DNA from: UBA2638 sp046293135 | GTDB taxonomy: Bacteria > Pseudomonadota > Alphaproteobacteria > Micavibrionales > Micavibrionaceae | Assembly: GCA_046293135.1 (NCBI GenBank) | Contig: JBKBPR010000005.1 | Coordinates: forward strand, 73,494-137,493 | Direction of reading: 5' to 3' | Length of the DNA: 64,000 nucleotides | In this document: piece after piece, positions 41,180 to 50,217 of the stretch | Layout of the letters: each line of letters begins with the position of its first letter | Position numbering within the stretch: position 1 is the first letter of the stretch | The notes under the pieces: generated by a model | Seen by the model: the letters and a program-made list of their open reading frames with translations, nothing else | Databases searched by the model: none | Told to the model about the DNA's origin: nothing | Position numbers and translations under genes: made by a program

Positions 41180-43052
41180 GGCTCGCGGATTTTTGGCTAT
41201 TCTGGTTTTGTTGTGTTTATCGACTTTCGCCCTTAGCGTTCAGGCGCAAGACATATTATTATCCGAAGCGGACACATTGCGCCAGAGCAATCTCAAAACC
41301 TCTGACGCTGAGCACATTCCCGAATCTAAACTCGCCCCAAAATTCGCTTTGGCCATGCATGGCACATCACAATATGATGAGAATAGCGCACATCTTAGCT
41401 ATGCCAATCCCGATGCGCCCAAGGGCGGCCATCTCAAACAAGCGGCCATCGGCACGTTTGATACAATCAATCCCTATTCCATCCGTGGCCGCGCCGCGCA
41501 AGGCTTAAACCTTGTCTATGACCGATTGATGGCGCGGGTTTGGGACGAACCGTTCACGATGGTTCCGCTGATCGCCGAGCGTTATGAGATGGCGGAGGAT
41601 CGCTCATGGATCATCTTTCACATCAACCCGCAAGCGCGGTTTCACAACGGCGCACCGATCAAGGCCGATGATGTTTTGTTTTCCTTTGAAACGCTCAAAA
41701 CCGATGGCCGCCCGAATATGCGCAATGTGTACCGCCTCGTTGAGAGCGCCGAGAGCATTGGCGATCTGAGCGTGAAATTTGCATTCGGTGAAGGGTATGA
41801 TGAGGAAACGGCGCTGATTATCGCGATGATGCCGATCTTGTCCAAAGCATGGTGGGAGGGGCGCGTCTTTGATTCGACAACGCTCGATATTCCCAATCTC
41901 AACGGCGCTTATACGATCAGCGCGATTGATGCGGGGCGCAGCATCACCTTTAAGCGCAAGGAAGATTACTGGGCGCGGAATTTAATGGCCAGTCGCGGGC
42001 ATTTCAATTTCGACACCATCACATTTGAATATTTCCGCGATGATACGGTTGCCTTTGAGGCCTTTAAGGCAGGGCATACCGATATTCGCCGCGAAAGCGA
42101 TATTGGCCGCTGGTCATCGGGCTATGACTTCCCCGCCCTCACCCAAGGCCGCGTGGTCAAGGATGCTATCCCGCATCAAAGGCCGGAACGCGTCAATGCG
42201 CTGATTATGAACACGCGCCGCGCCCCGTTTGATGATCTGCGGGTCAGGCAGGCGCTCAATCTGCTCTTTGATTTTGAATGGGCAAATAGAAACCTGTTTC
42301 ACGGTCAGTATAAACGCATCAGCAGCTTCTTCCCGAATTCGGAGCTGGCCGCGCAAGGCGAGCCCTCGGATATGGAGCTGGAAATTTTGGAACGCTGGCG
42401 CGATGATATCCCTCAAGCCGTCTTCGGCAGCGCCTATGCCCCGCCCGTATCCAACACGCCTGAGCAAATTCGCAAAAATATGCGCAAGGCTGATGAGCTA
42501 TTGAAACAGGCGGGATGGCTGGTTGAAAAGGGCAAGCGCGTCAAGAACGGACAGGTTTTCAGCTTTGAAATTTTATTGAGTGCGCCGGAGGATGAAAAAC
42601 TGGCGCTGCATTTCAAACGCGCCCTCGACCGTATGGGGATTCAAACCCATATCCGCGTGCTTGATAATGCCGCCTATCGTGGGCGGCTCAACGGCTATGA
42701 CTTTGATATGACGCTGTATTTCTGGCAATCCTCGCTCTCCCCCGGTACGGAGCAAATTTTGTATTGGGGCTGTCAGGCCGCCGAGGAGCCTGCGCGCTGG
42801 AACTTCCCCGGCATTTGCAATCCGGCTATCGACCACATCGCCGCGCAAGTCGCCCAAGCCAAAACCCGCGAATCATTGGTGGCACATATTCACGCCCTTG
42901 ACCGCATTTTGACCCACAACCAGTACATTATTCCGCTTTATTACTCCGGCCATGATTATTTTTCCTATGCCGCCAAAATCTCAAGACCCGAGGAAAGCCC
43001 GATTTACGGCGCGGTTCTTGAAACATGGTGGATGAATACGGTGGATGAATAA
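41178..43052 (+). CDS. Extracellular solute-binding protein, oligopeptide type (SBP family 5), 624 aa
   Basis: A signal peptide (MARGFLAILVLLCLSTFALSVQAQ) precedes a family-5 binding protein. GGHLKQAAIGTFDTINPYSIRG is the usual opening, followed by GAPIKADDVLFSFETLK and DLRVRQALNLLFDFEW. It most resembles the YejA branch that feeds peptides to the YejBEF ABC transporter. No permease or ATPase gene follows here. Earlier in-frame ATGs (41166, 41172) exist; ATG 41178 gives the best signal. Confidence 0.9.
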   Translation: MARGFLAILVLLCLSTFALSVQAQDILLSEADTLRQSNLKTSDAEHIPESKLAPKFALAMHGTSQYDENSAHLSYANPDAPKGGHLKQAAIGTFDTINPYSIRGRAAQGLNLVYDRLMARVWDEPFTMVPLIAERYEMAEDRSWIIFHINPQARFHNGAPIKADDVLFSFETLKTDGRPNMRNVYRLVESAESIGDLSVKFAFGEGYDEETALIIAMMPILSKAWWEGRVFDSTTLDIPNLNGAYTISAIDAGRSITFKRKEDYWARNLMASRGHFNFDTITFEYFRDDTVAFEAFKAGHTDIRRESDIGRWSSGYDFPALTQGRVVKDAIPHQRPERVNALIMNTRRAPFDDLRVRQALNLLFDFEWANRNLFHGQYKRISSFFPNSELAAQGEPSDMELEILERWRDDIPQAVFGSAYAPPVSNTPEQIRKNMRKADELLKQAGWLVEKGKRVKNGQVFSFEILLSAPEDEKLALHFKRALDRMGIQTHIRVLDNAAYRGRLNGYDFDMTLYFWQSSLSPGTEQILYWGCQAAEEPARWNFPGICNPAIDHIAAQVAQAKTRESLVAHIHALDRILTHNQYIIPLYYSGHDYFSYAAKISRPEESPIYGAVLETWWMNTVDE

Positions 43053-43136
43053 TCATTGATGCGGAAATGTGAATTGAGCTTGGCGTCACAAATTGCTACG
43101 CTCATAAAGATTTTAACCAGATGATGATTCTCAAAC

Positions 43137-43682
43137 ATGACATATTTCACAAAATTCCTGACGATCGGCCTTAGCCTTGGTGCATTAACCCTAACGGCCT
43201 GCGGTAACTCGCAAGGCAACATCGTTGATAAGGGGCAATATTGGCAGCGCTCCAGCGTATCGGATGCCGCATACCAACAAGGCCCGAAGGCGCAGCAAAT
43301 GCTGAACAATGACATTGCGGGTTGCGTTACCGAATTGCGTGAGCTGGAAAGATTGGGGCAATTGCGCAATGCGATCCCCGCCAATCCGCGGACTGGCCGC
43401 ACGCTGTCCTCCGACGAACAAGCTCTGCAAGCTTGGGATGAGCCGGAGCGCGTAAGATATCTGCTTTCCGAGCATGGCGATTACCATGATTTTGAAACCT
43501 GCATGATCGCCAAAGGGTGGGAGCGCGTAAAGCACGTGCCTTATGATGTTGCCCATGTCGCGCGGAAAAACTACATGAAAAACCACGTGGCTTACCAACA
43601 TGTTCCGCGACAAACCAATTATAGAGAAACATCAGGCGGCCAAAATCAGGCCGATGGTGAGTTTGGCACTCTGAATAATTAG
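43137..43682 (+). CDS. Hypothetical lipoprotein, 181 aa
   Basis: The signal MTYFTKFLTIGLSLGALTLTAC ends in lipobox LTAC. The mature part includes KGQYWQRSSVSDAAYQQGPKAQQMLNNDIAGCVTELREL and a second Cys in FETCMIAKGWERVKHVPYDVA. The pattern of one Cys in each half suggests a disulfide. Its C-terminus is polar. No family is recognised. It may share transcription with the solute-binding protein gene 84 nt upstream. Confidence 0.75.
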   Translation: MTYFTKFLTIGLSLGALTLTACGNSQGNIVDKGQYWQRSSVSDAAYQQGPKAQQMLNNDIAGCVTELRELERLGQLRNAIPANPRTGRTLSSDEQALQAWDEPERVRYLLSEHGDYHDFETCMIAKGWERVKHVPYDVAHVARKNYMKNHVAYQHVPRQTNYRETSGGQNQADGEFGTLNN

Positions 43683-43684
43683 GG

Positions 43685-44761
43685 TTAAGCCCTTAAAACC
43701 TCTTTCAGCTTTTGCTTTACCGCGGTGATGGTGAGGCTGTTCATCAGGCAACCGCATGTTTTCGGGTGATAGCCTTCGAAGGCGGTCAGCTCATCGATTG
43801 TTTCGGGCGTTGCGATATAATGCGCATGATCGCCCCATGGCCTGTAAAGCGCCGGATAGCTTGGCCCGAACAGCCCCAAAGTCGGCACACCGTACGCCGC
43901 CGCACAATGCATCAACCCTGAATCATTGCCGATATAAAAATCGCAGCGTGCAATCGCCGCCGCCGCCTCCCCTGGTGTTCCCTTGGCGATACAATCAAGC
44001 GCCCGCGCCGAGGGCGTTACAGCGTTGAGCACCTTGTAAGCAGCCTCCTCCTCGCCCCTTGCGGCGAACACGGCGACACGCGCACCTTCCATCATGCCGC
44101 CACGCGCTGTGAGAAACTCGACAATCTCGATAAAGCGCTCATACGGCCATGTCTTGCCGATCCAATTCGCCGTCGGCCCCACGGCCAGAACGCGTGTTGC
44201 GCCCTCTGCACTCCCTGCGCTCCCTTCAGTATCCGTGACATCGGGGATATGGCGCGCGGCAAAATCAAGCTGAGTTTGCGTAAACCATAGTTTCGGGGCT
44301 GGCGGCAGCAACGGCGCGGGGCTATCAGGAATAGAGCGCTCAAGCAAACCCATCACGGCGGCGCTTTGCTCGACCTTATGCAGGCTACGGTCTATATGAC
44401 GGCCATAGATAAAGCGGCGCTTCGCCATCACCAGGCGCGATACAGCCGAATTGCGCAGATCAATCACAACATCCCAGCGCCGCGCATAAACCGCCCGCCA
44501 CAAACGCAGCCAATGCCTGTTCCAACTTTGCTTTTCGAGCGGGATAATGCGCTCCAGCTGCGGGAATCCCTCAAGCAGCGATACTGCGAGCGTACCGCAG
44601 GCAATCGTCACCCGCGCCTTCGGATAGGCCTGCGTGATGTGATTGAGCAAGCCCGTCGATAAAACAGCATCGCCAATTCGGTTGGATGTGATAAATAATA
44701 TATGACGCGCCGCATGATCGGGCGTTTGAGGCATTGCATTTTCATCACGAACCATTTGCAT
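43685..44761 (-). CDS. Glycosyltransferase family 9 (heptosyltransferase-like)
   Basis: The GT9 pattern is clear: HILFITSNRIGDAVLSTGLLNHI at the start of the fold, WDVVIDLRNSAVSR, AVGPTANWIGKTWPYERF in the nucleotide-sugar domain, and FYIGNDSGLMHCAAAYGVPTLGLFGPS. It likely adds a heptose to LPS core, fitting gmhA in this window. The start is uncertain: ATGs at 44761, 44755 and 44734 all lack a good ribosome site; the open frame runs further back over ygfZ. A linker near 210 is low complexity. Confidence 0.85.
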   Translation of the reverse strand: MQMVRDENAMPQTPDHAARHILFITSNRIGDAVLSTGLLNHITQAYPKARVTIACGTLAVSLLEGFPQLERIIPLEKQSWNRHWLRLWRAVYARRWDVVIDLRNSAVSRLVMAKRRFIYGRHIDRSLHKVEQSAAVMGLLERSIPDSPAPLLPPAPKLWFTQTQLDFAARHIPDVTDTEGSAGSAEGATRVLAVGPTANWIGKTWPYERFIEIVEFLTARGGMMEGARVAVFAARGEEEAAYKVLNAVTPSARALDCIAKGTPGEAAAAIARCDFYIGNDSGLMHCAAAYGVPTLGLFGPSYPALYRPWGDHAHYIATPETIDELTAFEGYHPKTCGCLMNSLTITAVKQKLKEVLRA

Positions 44762-45473
44762 GAACGGCACTATGACAGAAAAACCATTCTTCACAAAGCT
44801 TGAAAATCGCGGCTTGATCGCACTGAAGGGCGTTGAGGCGCTCCCGTTCCTACAGGCGCTGATCACCAATGACATGGCGCTGTTAAGCGCGGAGACTCTG
44901 GTTTACGGATGTTTACTCACGCCGCAGGGAAAATTTTTGCACGATTTTTTCATTTGTGAGCAAGACGATGAGATTCTCATCGATTGCGAGGGCGGCAAAC
45001 GCATACACGATTTATACAAACGCCTGATGATGTACCGCCTGCGCAGCGCTGTTGAGATTGAAATACGCGCCGAAAATACAGCCATTTATGCGGTGTTCGG
45101 CGAAAGCGGTTATGGCCTGCCCGACCCACGCCACAGCGCTATGGGCTATCGCAGTTTCGAGCGCCCCGATCACGACAAGATAGAGGAGCGCCCGTTTTCC
45201 GCATGGGATGAGCGGCGCATCAACCTATGTATTCCCGACGGCTCGCGCGATCTGGTGGTTGGCAATTCAACGATGGATGAGGCGCGGATGGACACGCTCC
45301 ATGCGATTTCCTATTCCAAGGGCTGTTATGTCGGGCAAGAGCTGACGGCGCGGATGCATTATCGCGGCCTCGGCAAAAAGCATTTACAGATGGTCGATAC
45401 CGCAAATCTACCGGATGGTGCAGAGCTGCGCTCGCATTGCGGCGCGGTCGGTTTGGCGCTGGTGAGGGGTTAA
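44760..45473 (+). CDS. ygfZ: YgfZ/GcvT-domain folate-binding protein
   Basis: This 237-aa protein has the YgfZ signature KGCYVGQELTARMHYRG (K-G-C-Y-x-G-Q-E) and the opening LIALKGVEALPFLQALITNDM. YgfZ helps make or repair Fe-S clusters using tetrahydrofolate; Cys in KGCY is conserved. It is a little shorter than usual. A second start at 44772 is possible. It diverges from the GT9 gene. Confidence 0.9.
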   Translation: MNGTMTEKPFFTKLENRGLIALKGVEALPFLQALITNDMALLSAETLVYGCLLTPQGKFLHDFFICEQDDEILIDCEGGKRIHDLYKRLMMYRLRSAVEIEIRAENTAIYAVFGESGYGLPDPRHSAMGYRSFERPDHDKIEERPFSAWDERRINLCIPDGSRDLVVGNSTMDEARMDTLHAISYSKGCYVGQELTARMHYRGLGKKHLQMVDTANLPDGAELRSHCGAVGLALVRG

Positions 45474-45478
45474 GCCCC

Positions 45479-45802
45479 CTAATCCACATCCAGCACAGGC
45501 GGGGCGATATATTGCCGTGCCAGAACGCGGATACGGTCTAAGCGGTGATCTTCACAGGTGATCTGCGCTCCAATTTCGGCACAATTCATCTCGATATCCG
45601 CATTTACGCTAAATTCACTCAATGTCGGGAATTCATCTTTTAAAAACCGCTGGAACTGATCGTGCGGCGCATGCTGGGTATGAAGGAAAAACACCTCCAG
45701 AAGGCCTCTATAGTCGCGTTCCAGTTCAGGACTTCCCGCAACCAAAGCCTCATTATCGGTGTAAAGCGCCGCGAGGGCGATACTGTCAAATTGCCTTTTC
45801 AT
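45479..45802 (-). CDS. Hypothetical protein, 107 aa
   Basis: A soluble acidic protein with helices (FDSIALAALYTDNEALVA, YRGLLEVFFLHTQHAPHDQFQRFL) and two Cys (MNCAEIGAQITCEDHRLDR). It converges on ygfZ with a gap of five bases and is about 100 bp downstream of ppdK on the same strand. No domain is recognised. Confidence 0.6.
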   Translation of the reverse strand: MKRQFDSIALAALYTDNEALVAGSPELERDYRGLLEVFFLHTQHAPHDQFQRFLKDEFPTLSEFSVNADIEMNCAEIGAQITCEDHRLDRIRVLARQYIAPPVLDVD

Positions 45803-45901
45803 TATAAAATCCGCTCAAAAAAATAAACAATGAGCACCTTATAATATGAAAAACAGGTGGCTGCAATAAAAAATTTAAAGACAACGAACCAATAAAAATA
45901 A

Positions 45902-48607
45902 TTACCCGTTCGCGGCCTTGCCCTTGGTCATCGGGATGGTCTTGGCCTTGCCTTCGCGGATGGCAGCTTGCGCCGCCGCCAGCCTTGCAATCGGCACGCG
46001 GTAAGGCGAACAGGACACATAATCCAGCCCGACCTGCTCACAAAATGCAATCGAGGACGGATCGCCGCCATGCTCGCCGCAAATGCCGAGCTTGAGCGCC
46101 GCATTGACGCTGCGCCCCTTATCCTTGGCGATTTCAACCAGCGCGCCAACCCCTTCGATATCAAGGGTTGCGAATGGGTCACGCTCGAAAATGCCCTTAT
46201 TGGCGTATTCAGGCAGGAAGTTTCCGGCATCATCGCGGCTCATCCCCAGCGTGGTTTGCGTCAGGTCATTTGTGCCAAAGCTAAAGAAATCAGCAACCTC
46301 AGCGATTTGATCGGCGGTCAGCGCCGCGCGCGGTAGCTCGATCATCGTCCCGACGATATACTCAACCGCCTTGCCCTTTTCGGCAAAGACCGCCTTGGCC
46401 TCCGCCTCAACCACGGCGCGCATCAGCTCAAGCTCCTTGCGGGTTGCCACAAGCGGGATCATGATTTCCGGCACAACGCTTTGCCCTGATTTGGAAGCCA
46501 CATTCACGGCGGCTTCGAAGATCGCCCGCGCCTGCATCGCATAGATTTCAGGATAGGTAATCCCCAAACGGCAACCGCGATGCCCCAGCATCGGGTTCAG
46601 CTCTTTCAACTCCGACAGACGGCGCGCCACCAATTCAGGCCCAAGCCCCGCCGTTTTGGCAAAGGCGTCAATATCGACTTGCTCATGCGGCAAAAACTCG
46701 TGCAATGGCGGGTCGAGCAAACGAATGGTGATCGGCAATCCGGCCATAATCTCGAACAGGCTTTCGAAATCGCCGCGTTGCTCCGGCAATAATTTCGCCA
46801 GCGCCGTTTTGCGGTCTTCTTCGGAGGTCGCAAAGATCATCTCGCGCACATTTTGAATGCGGCTCGCATCAAAGAACATATGCTCGGTTCGGCATAGGCC
46901 GATACCTTCCGCGCCAAATTCACGCGCCGTTTTGGCATCAAGCGGCGTTTCCGCATTGGTACGCACAGCCATACGGCGGCGTGAATCCGCCCATCCCATC
47001 AACAGGCCGAAATCGCCCGAAAGCTCAGGCTTGATCGTCGGCACTGCGCCTTTGATAACCTCACCCGTTGCGCCGTCAATCGTCAGGATATCGCCTTCAT
47101 TGAAAGTTTGATCGCCGACACGGATCACCTTGGAATGCAGATCGATATGCATTTCACCCGCTCCGGCAACGCAAGGCTTACCCATACCGCGTGCAACCAC
47201 CGCCGCATGCGAGGTCATCCCGCCGCGTGAGGTCACAATCCCCGCCGCTGCGTGCATGCCGTGAATATCCTCCGGCGATGTTTCCTGACGGCACAGCATC
47301 ACGCGCTCCCCCGCATTGGACAGACGCTCGGCCTCATCCGCCGTAAAGACGATCTTCCCAGATGCCGCCCCCGGTGAAGCCGGAAGCCCCTTTGTGATCA
47401 CATGGCGCTCTGCGTTCGGATCAAGGGTCGGGTGCAAAAGCTGGTCGAGCGATGCAGCATCAACGCGCAGCAAGGCCTCGTCTTCGGTGAGCAGCCCTTC
47501 AGCCACAAAATCCACCGCAATCTTGAGCGCGGCGCTGGCTGTACGCTTGCCGTTACGGGTTTGCAACATAAACAGCTTGCCCTTTTCAACGGTAAATTCG
47601 AGATCCTGAATATCGCGGAAATGCTTTTCAAGCTTATGGCGTACATCTTCAAGCTGCGCGAAAACTTCGGGCATAATTTCTTCCATTGAGGGCTGGTTTG
47701 AGCCTTCTTTCTCGCGGCCATATTTGGTGAGGGATTGCGGCGTGCGGATACCGGCAACAACGTCCTCGCCCTGCGCGTTCACAAGATATTCGCCGTAGAA
47801 ATAATTCTCGCCCGTTGACGGATCGCGGGTAAAGGCCACGCCTGTCGCGCAGTCGCTGCCCATATTGCCGAACACCATCGATTGCACATTCACAGCCGTT
47901 CCCCAGCGGTCGGAAATCTCGTGAATGCGGCGATAGGTTACGGCGCGCGGCGCCATCCATGAACCAAACACAGCGCCAACCGCGCCCCAGAGCTGCTCTT
48001 TCGGGTCAGCAGGAAACGGACGCCCCAATTCGCGCTCAACCAATTCCTTATACTCGCCGACAATCTCTTTCCAGCCCTCGGCGGTGATGTCGGTGTCTTC
48101 GGTCAGGTCATTGTCGCGCTTGAAGCGCTGAATAACATCTTCAAATTCGTGATGGTCAACGCCCAGCACAACATCGCTATACATCTGGATAAAGCGGCGG
48201 TAGGAGTCCCATGCAAAGCGCTCGTCATTCGATTGACGCGCAAGCCCCTCAACGGTTTCATCATTCAGCCCCAGATTCAAAACCGTGTCCATCATACCCG
48301 GCATCGACACGCGCGCTCCGGAACGAACGGATACCAGCAACGGATTGTTCACATCACCGAATGTTTTGCCCATTTCCTTTTCAATCACGGCGAGAGCGTC
48401 GCCCACCTGCTTTTCAAGTTCGGCAGGGTATTGATCGCCATTCTCGTAATAATAGGTGCAAACTTCGGTGCTGATCGTAAAACCCGGAGGGACAGGAAGA
48501 CCGAGCGAAGCCATTTCCGCGAGGTTTGCGCCCTTGCCGCCCAAAAGATTGCGGAAGCTTGCATCACCTTCGGTTTTCGCACCAAAATTATAAACCCATT
48601 TCGTCAT
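45902..48607 (-). CDS. ppdK: Pyruvate, phosphate dikinase
   Basis: This 901-aa enzyme interconverts pyruvate + ATP + Pi and PEP + AMP + PPi. The ATP-grasp domain begins KTEGDASFRNLLGGKGANLAEM. The swivelling phosphohistidine domain has GGMTSHAAVVARGMGKPCVAG with its catalytic His (~455), and the C-terminal PEP/pyruvate barrel has FGTNDLTQTT and the acid Cys in GICGEHGGDP. Length is typical. With maeB it gives a gluconeogenic route from malate to PEP. Confidence 0.97.
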   Translation of the reverse strand: MTKWVYNFGAKTEGDASFRNLLGGKGANLAEMASLGLPVPPGFTISTEVCTYYYENGDQYPAELEKQVGDALAVIEKEMGKTFGDVNNPLLVSVRSGARVSMPGMMDTVLNLGLNDETVEGLARQSNDERFAWDSYRRFIQMYSDVVLGVDHHEFEDVIQRFKRDNDLTEDTDITAEGWKEIVGEYKELVERELGRPFPADPKEQLWGAVGAVFGSWMAPRAVTYRRIHEISDRWGTAVNVQSMVFGNMGSDCATGVAFTRDPSTGENYFYGEYLVNAQGEDVVAGIRTPQSLTKYGREKEGSNQPSMEEIMPEVFAQLEDVRHKLEKHFRDIQDLEFTVEKGKLFMLQTRNGKRTASAALKIAVDFVAEGLLTEDEALLRVDAASLDQLLHPTLDPNAERHVITKGLPASPGAASGKIVFTADEAERLSNAGERVMLCRQETSPEDIHGMHAAAGIVTSRGGMTSHAAVVARGMGKPCVAGAGEMHIDLHSKVIRVGDQTFNEGDILTIDGATGEVIKGAVPTIKPELSGDFGLLMGWADSRRRMAVRTNAETPLDAKTAREFGAEGIGLCRTEHMFFDASRIQNVREMIFATSEEDRKTALAKLLPEQRGDFESLFEIMAGLPITIRLLDPPLHEFLPHEQVDIDAFAKTAGLGPELVARRLSELKELNPMLGHRGCRLGITYPEIYAMQARAIFEAAVNVASKSGQSVVPEIMIPLVATRKELELMRAVVEAEAKAVFAEKGKAVEYIVGTMIELPRAALTADQIAEVADFFSFGTNDLTQTTLGMSRDDAGNFLPEYANKGIFERDPFATLDIEGVGALVEIAKDKGRSVNAALKLGICGEHGGDPSSIAFCEQVGLDYVSCSPYRVPIARLAAAQAAIREGKAKTIPMTKGKAANG

Positions 48608-48743
48608 AGCGTTACACTCTCCAAAAAATGCCTGTAAATGGCTGCTACTGTGTTGTTCAAGCTGTTTAGCACATTTTCCGCATAAGTCAAAACCAAACTG
48701 TCCTTTCCTTGCCTATTGCGTCCTAAAAATGCTAGTTTTTTGT

Positions 48744-49109
48744 ATGGATAATTTAAAAGGTCTTATCGATGCCATGACGGCGTTCTGCAGACCCGAAGCG
48801 CAAGAGAGGCGTTTGCGGCAGAAATGGTCTGCGGCTACAGCTATTCGAACCTTACATATTCAATATAATGACCCTGCGCCTGATGGTGATTTCGAGATAC
48901 TGTTCGTCACGGATTCCGAACTGATAAAACGACGAGATATGTATTCACATGACGGAACACTCACTGAAATCAGCTTTGCGGCGGGGGTAGCGCTGGCGCG
49001 GGAAGAAAACTGCTGCGGCGGCTCACATACTCTGCAAGAAGCAAAAACAATCGCCTCTATCCACCCCGAGGCCATCGCCCAGAATGAAAAATATGCTCTG
49101 GGACTATAA
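48744..49109 (+). CDS. Hypothetical protein, 121 aa
   Basis: I start at ATG 48744 (MDNLKGLIDAMTAFCRPEAQ); the frame also holds ATG 48729. The protein has a beta-rich middle (IRTLHIQYNDPAPDGDFEILFVTDSELI) and a Cys pair in REENCCGGSHTLQEA. No known domain. It diverges from ppdK and its end overlaps the convergent GNAT gene by 6 bp. Confidence 0.6.
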   Translation: MDNLKGLIDAMTAFCRPEAQERRLRQKWSAATAIRTLHIQYNDPAPDGDFEILFVTDSELIKRRDMYSHDGTLTEISFAAGVALAREENCCGGSHTLQEAKTIASIHPEAIAQNEKYALGL

Positions 49110-49616
49110 ATCCTTCACCAGCATCAGACACAAATCATCGTCCAGCGGTTTGAAATCACCGAATGCGACATGCTTGCGGTCATAGGTTGCGCCCTCGCCG
49201 TCAGGGATATAGCCGAGCTTGATGTATAGACGCTGCGCCGCGCCATAAAAGCTGTTCAACCCGAACGCAATGCCCATTTGCGTATATCCCTTTTGTTTGG
49301 CCAGCGATTCGCAATGTGCGATAAAGACGCTGGCTATACCGCGCCGCCGAAAATCGGGGGTGACGTTCAAATCCTGAATTTCAGGGATATTCAACTTTTT
49401 ATAAAGGCCATATTTCGGCGACCAGTTTAATATGCCGTATCCCGCATCCTGCCCGTCATAAACGGCCATCAAGAGCAGGCGCTTCCCCGCTTCCTGAAGC
49501 TCCAGACATTTTTCGAAATAGCCGACCTCCTTGCCGCCGCGCGTGGTTTCAGCCATCGCCCATAATGCGGGAAGGTCTTGATTTCCAGCCTGCCGTATTG
49601 TTATGCTCTTAGACAT
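49104..49616 (-). CDS. GNAT-family N-acetyltransferase, 170 aa
   Basis: The GNAT motif A is LNVTPDFRRRGIASVFIAHCESLAKQKG (R-R-R-G-I-A), followed by motif B FYGAAQRLYIKLGY. It opens ITIRQAGNQDLPALWAMAE. Substrate unknown. ATG 49616 is chosen over 49640 because the longer form would overlap the divergent gene. The two start codons share CATG at 49614-49617. Confidence 0.85.
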   Translation of the reverse strand: MSKSITIRQAGNQDLPALWAMAETTRGGKEVGYFEKCLELQEAGKRLLLMAVYDGQDAGYGILNWSPKYGLYKKLNIPEIQDLNVTPDFRRRGIASVFIAHCESLAKQKGYTQMGIAFGLNSFYGAAQRLYIKLGYIPDGEGATYDRKHVAFGDFKPLDDDLCLMLVKDL

Positions 49617-50142
49617 GATCCGCGTTGTTTCAAAATTCACCAGCTTCGTTTTGCCGCTTTATACTGTGCTGCATTTTGCCGCTCCGGTTCAAGCGCAAAT
49701 TCAAAGCCTTGAGGTTTCGGGCGCTCCGAGCATTATTCAATCCACCCCCGCGCCGCAATCAAAGCTTTATGTCGAGCGGGCGGATGATAAGAAATCAAAA
49801 GCAAACGCCGAAGAATCACCCCAGCCCGCCATTGATATTGCGGGTCAGGATATCGACGAGGCGACATTTCACGAAATGCAGCGTGTCTATGAGGCCTATA
49901 AGCTGATCGCCGCCCAACAAAATGAAACCGCCAAGGCGCGCGCCTTACAAAACGAGCCGAGCGCTCCGAAAAAACCGGATTTGAGAATGTCCACAAATCA
50001 TATGCCAGCCAAGGCGGAAACGGGTGGAATTGGCGGTATTTTGCAGCGCTATCAGGAGCAAAAATCCTCCCGCAGCCAGACCAACACACTAACCTTGACC
50101 AATCCGGGACATATCGCCCCGCGCTCTAAACAAAATCCTTAG
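49615..50142 (+). CDS. Secreted hypothetical protein, 175 aa
   Basis: A signal peptide (MIRVVSKFTSFVLPLYTVLHFAAPVQAQ) is followed by a polar, low-complexity protein rich in Ser, Pro, Gln and Lys, with a helix DIDEATFHEMQRVYEAYKLIAAQQ and a Ser/Thr/Asn C-terminus. There is no recognised domain. It lies 75 nt before the ispB-like gene. ATG 49603 is an alternative start. Confidence 0.65.
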   Translation: MIRVVSKFTSFVLPLYTVLHFAAPVQAQIQSLEVSGAPSIIQSTPAPQSKLYVERADDKKSKANAEESPQPAIDIAGQDIDEATFHEMQRVYEAYKLIAAQQNETAKARALQNEPSAPKKPDLRMSTNHMPAKAETGGIGGILQRYQEQKSSRSQTNTLTLTNPGHIAPRSKQNP

Positions 50143-50217
50143 TTACCGATATTCACTCCCCTCCTCCCGATTTCAAAAACGATTGAAATCCCCGCGGTTT
50201 TCGGCTATGCGGGTGGT

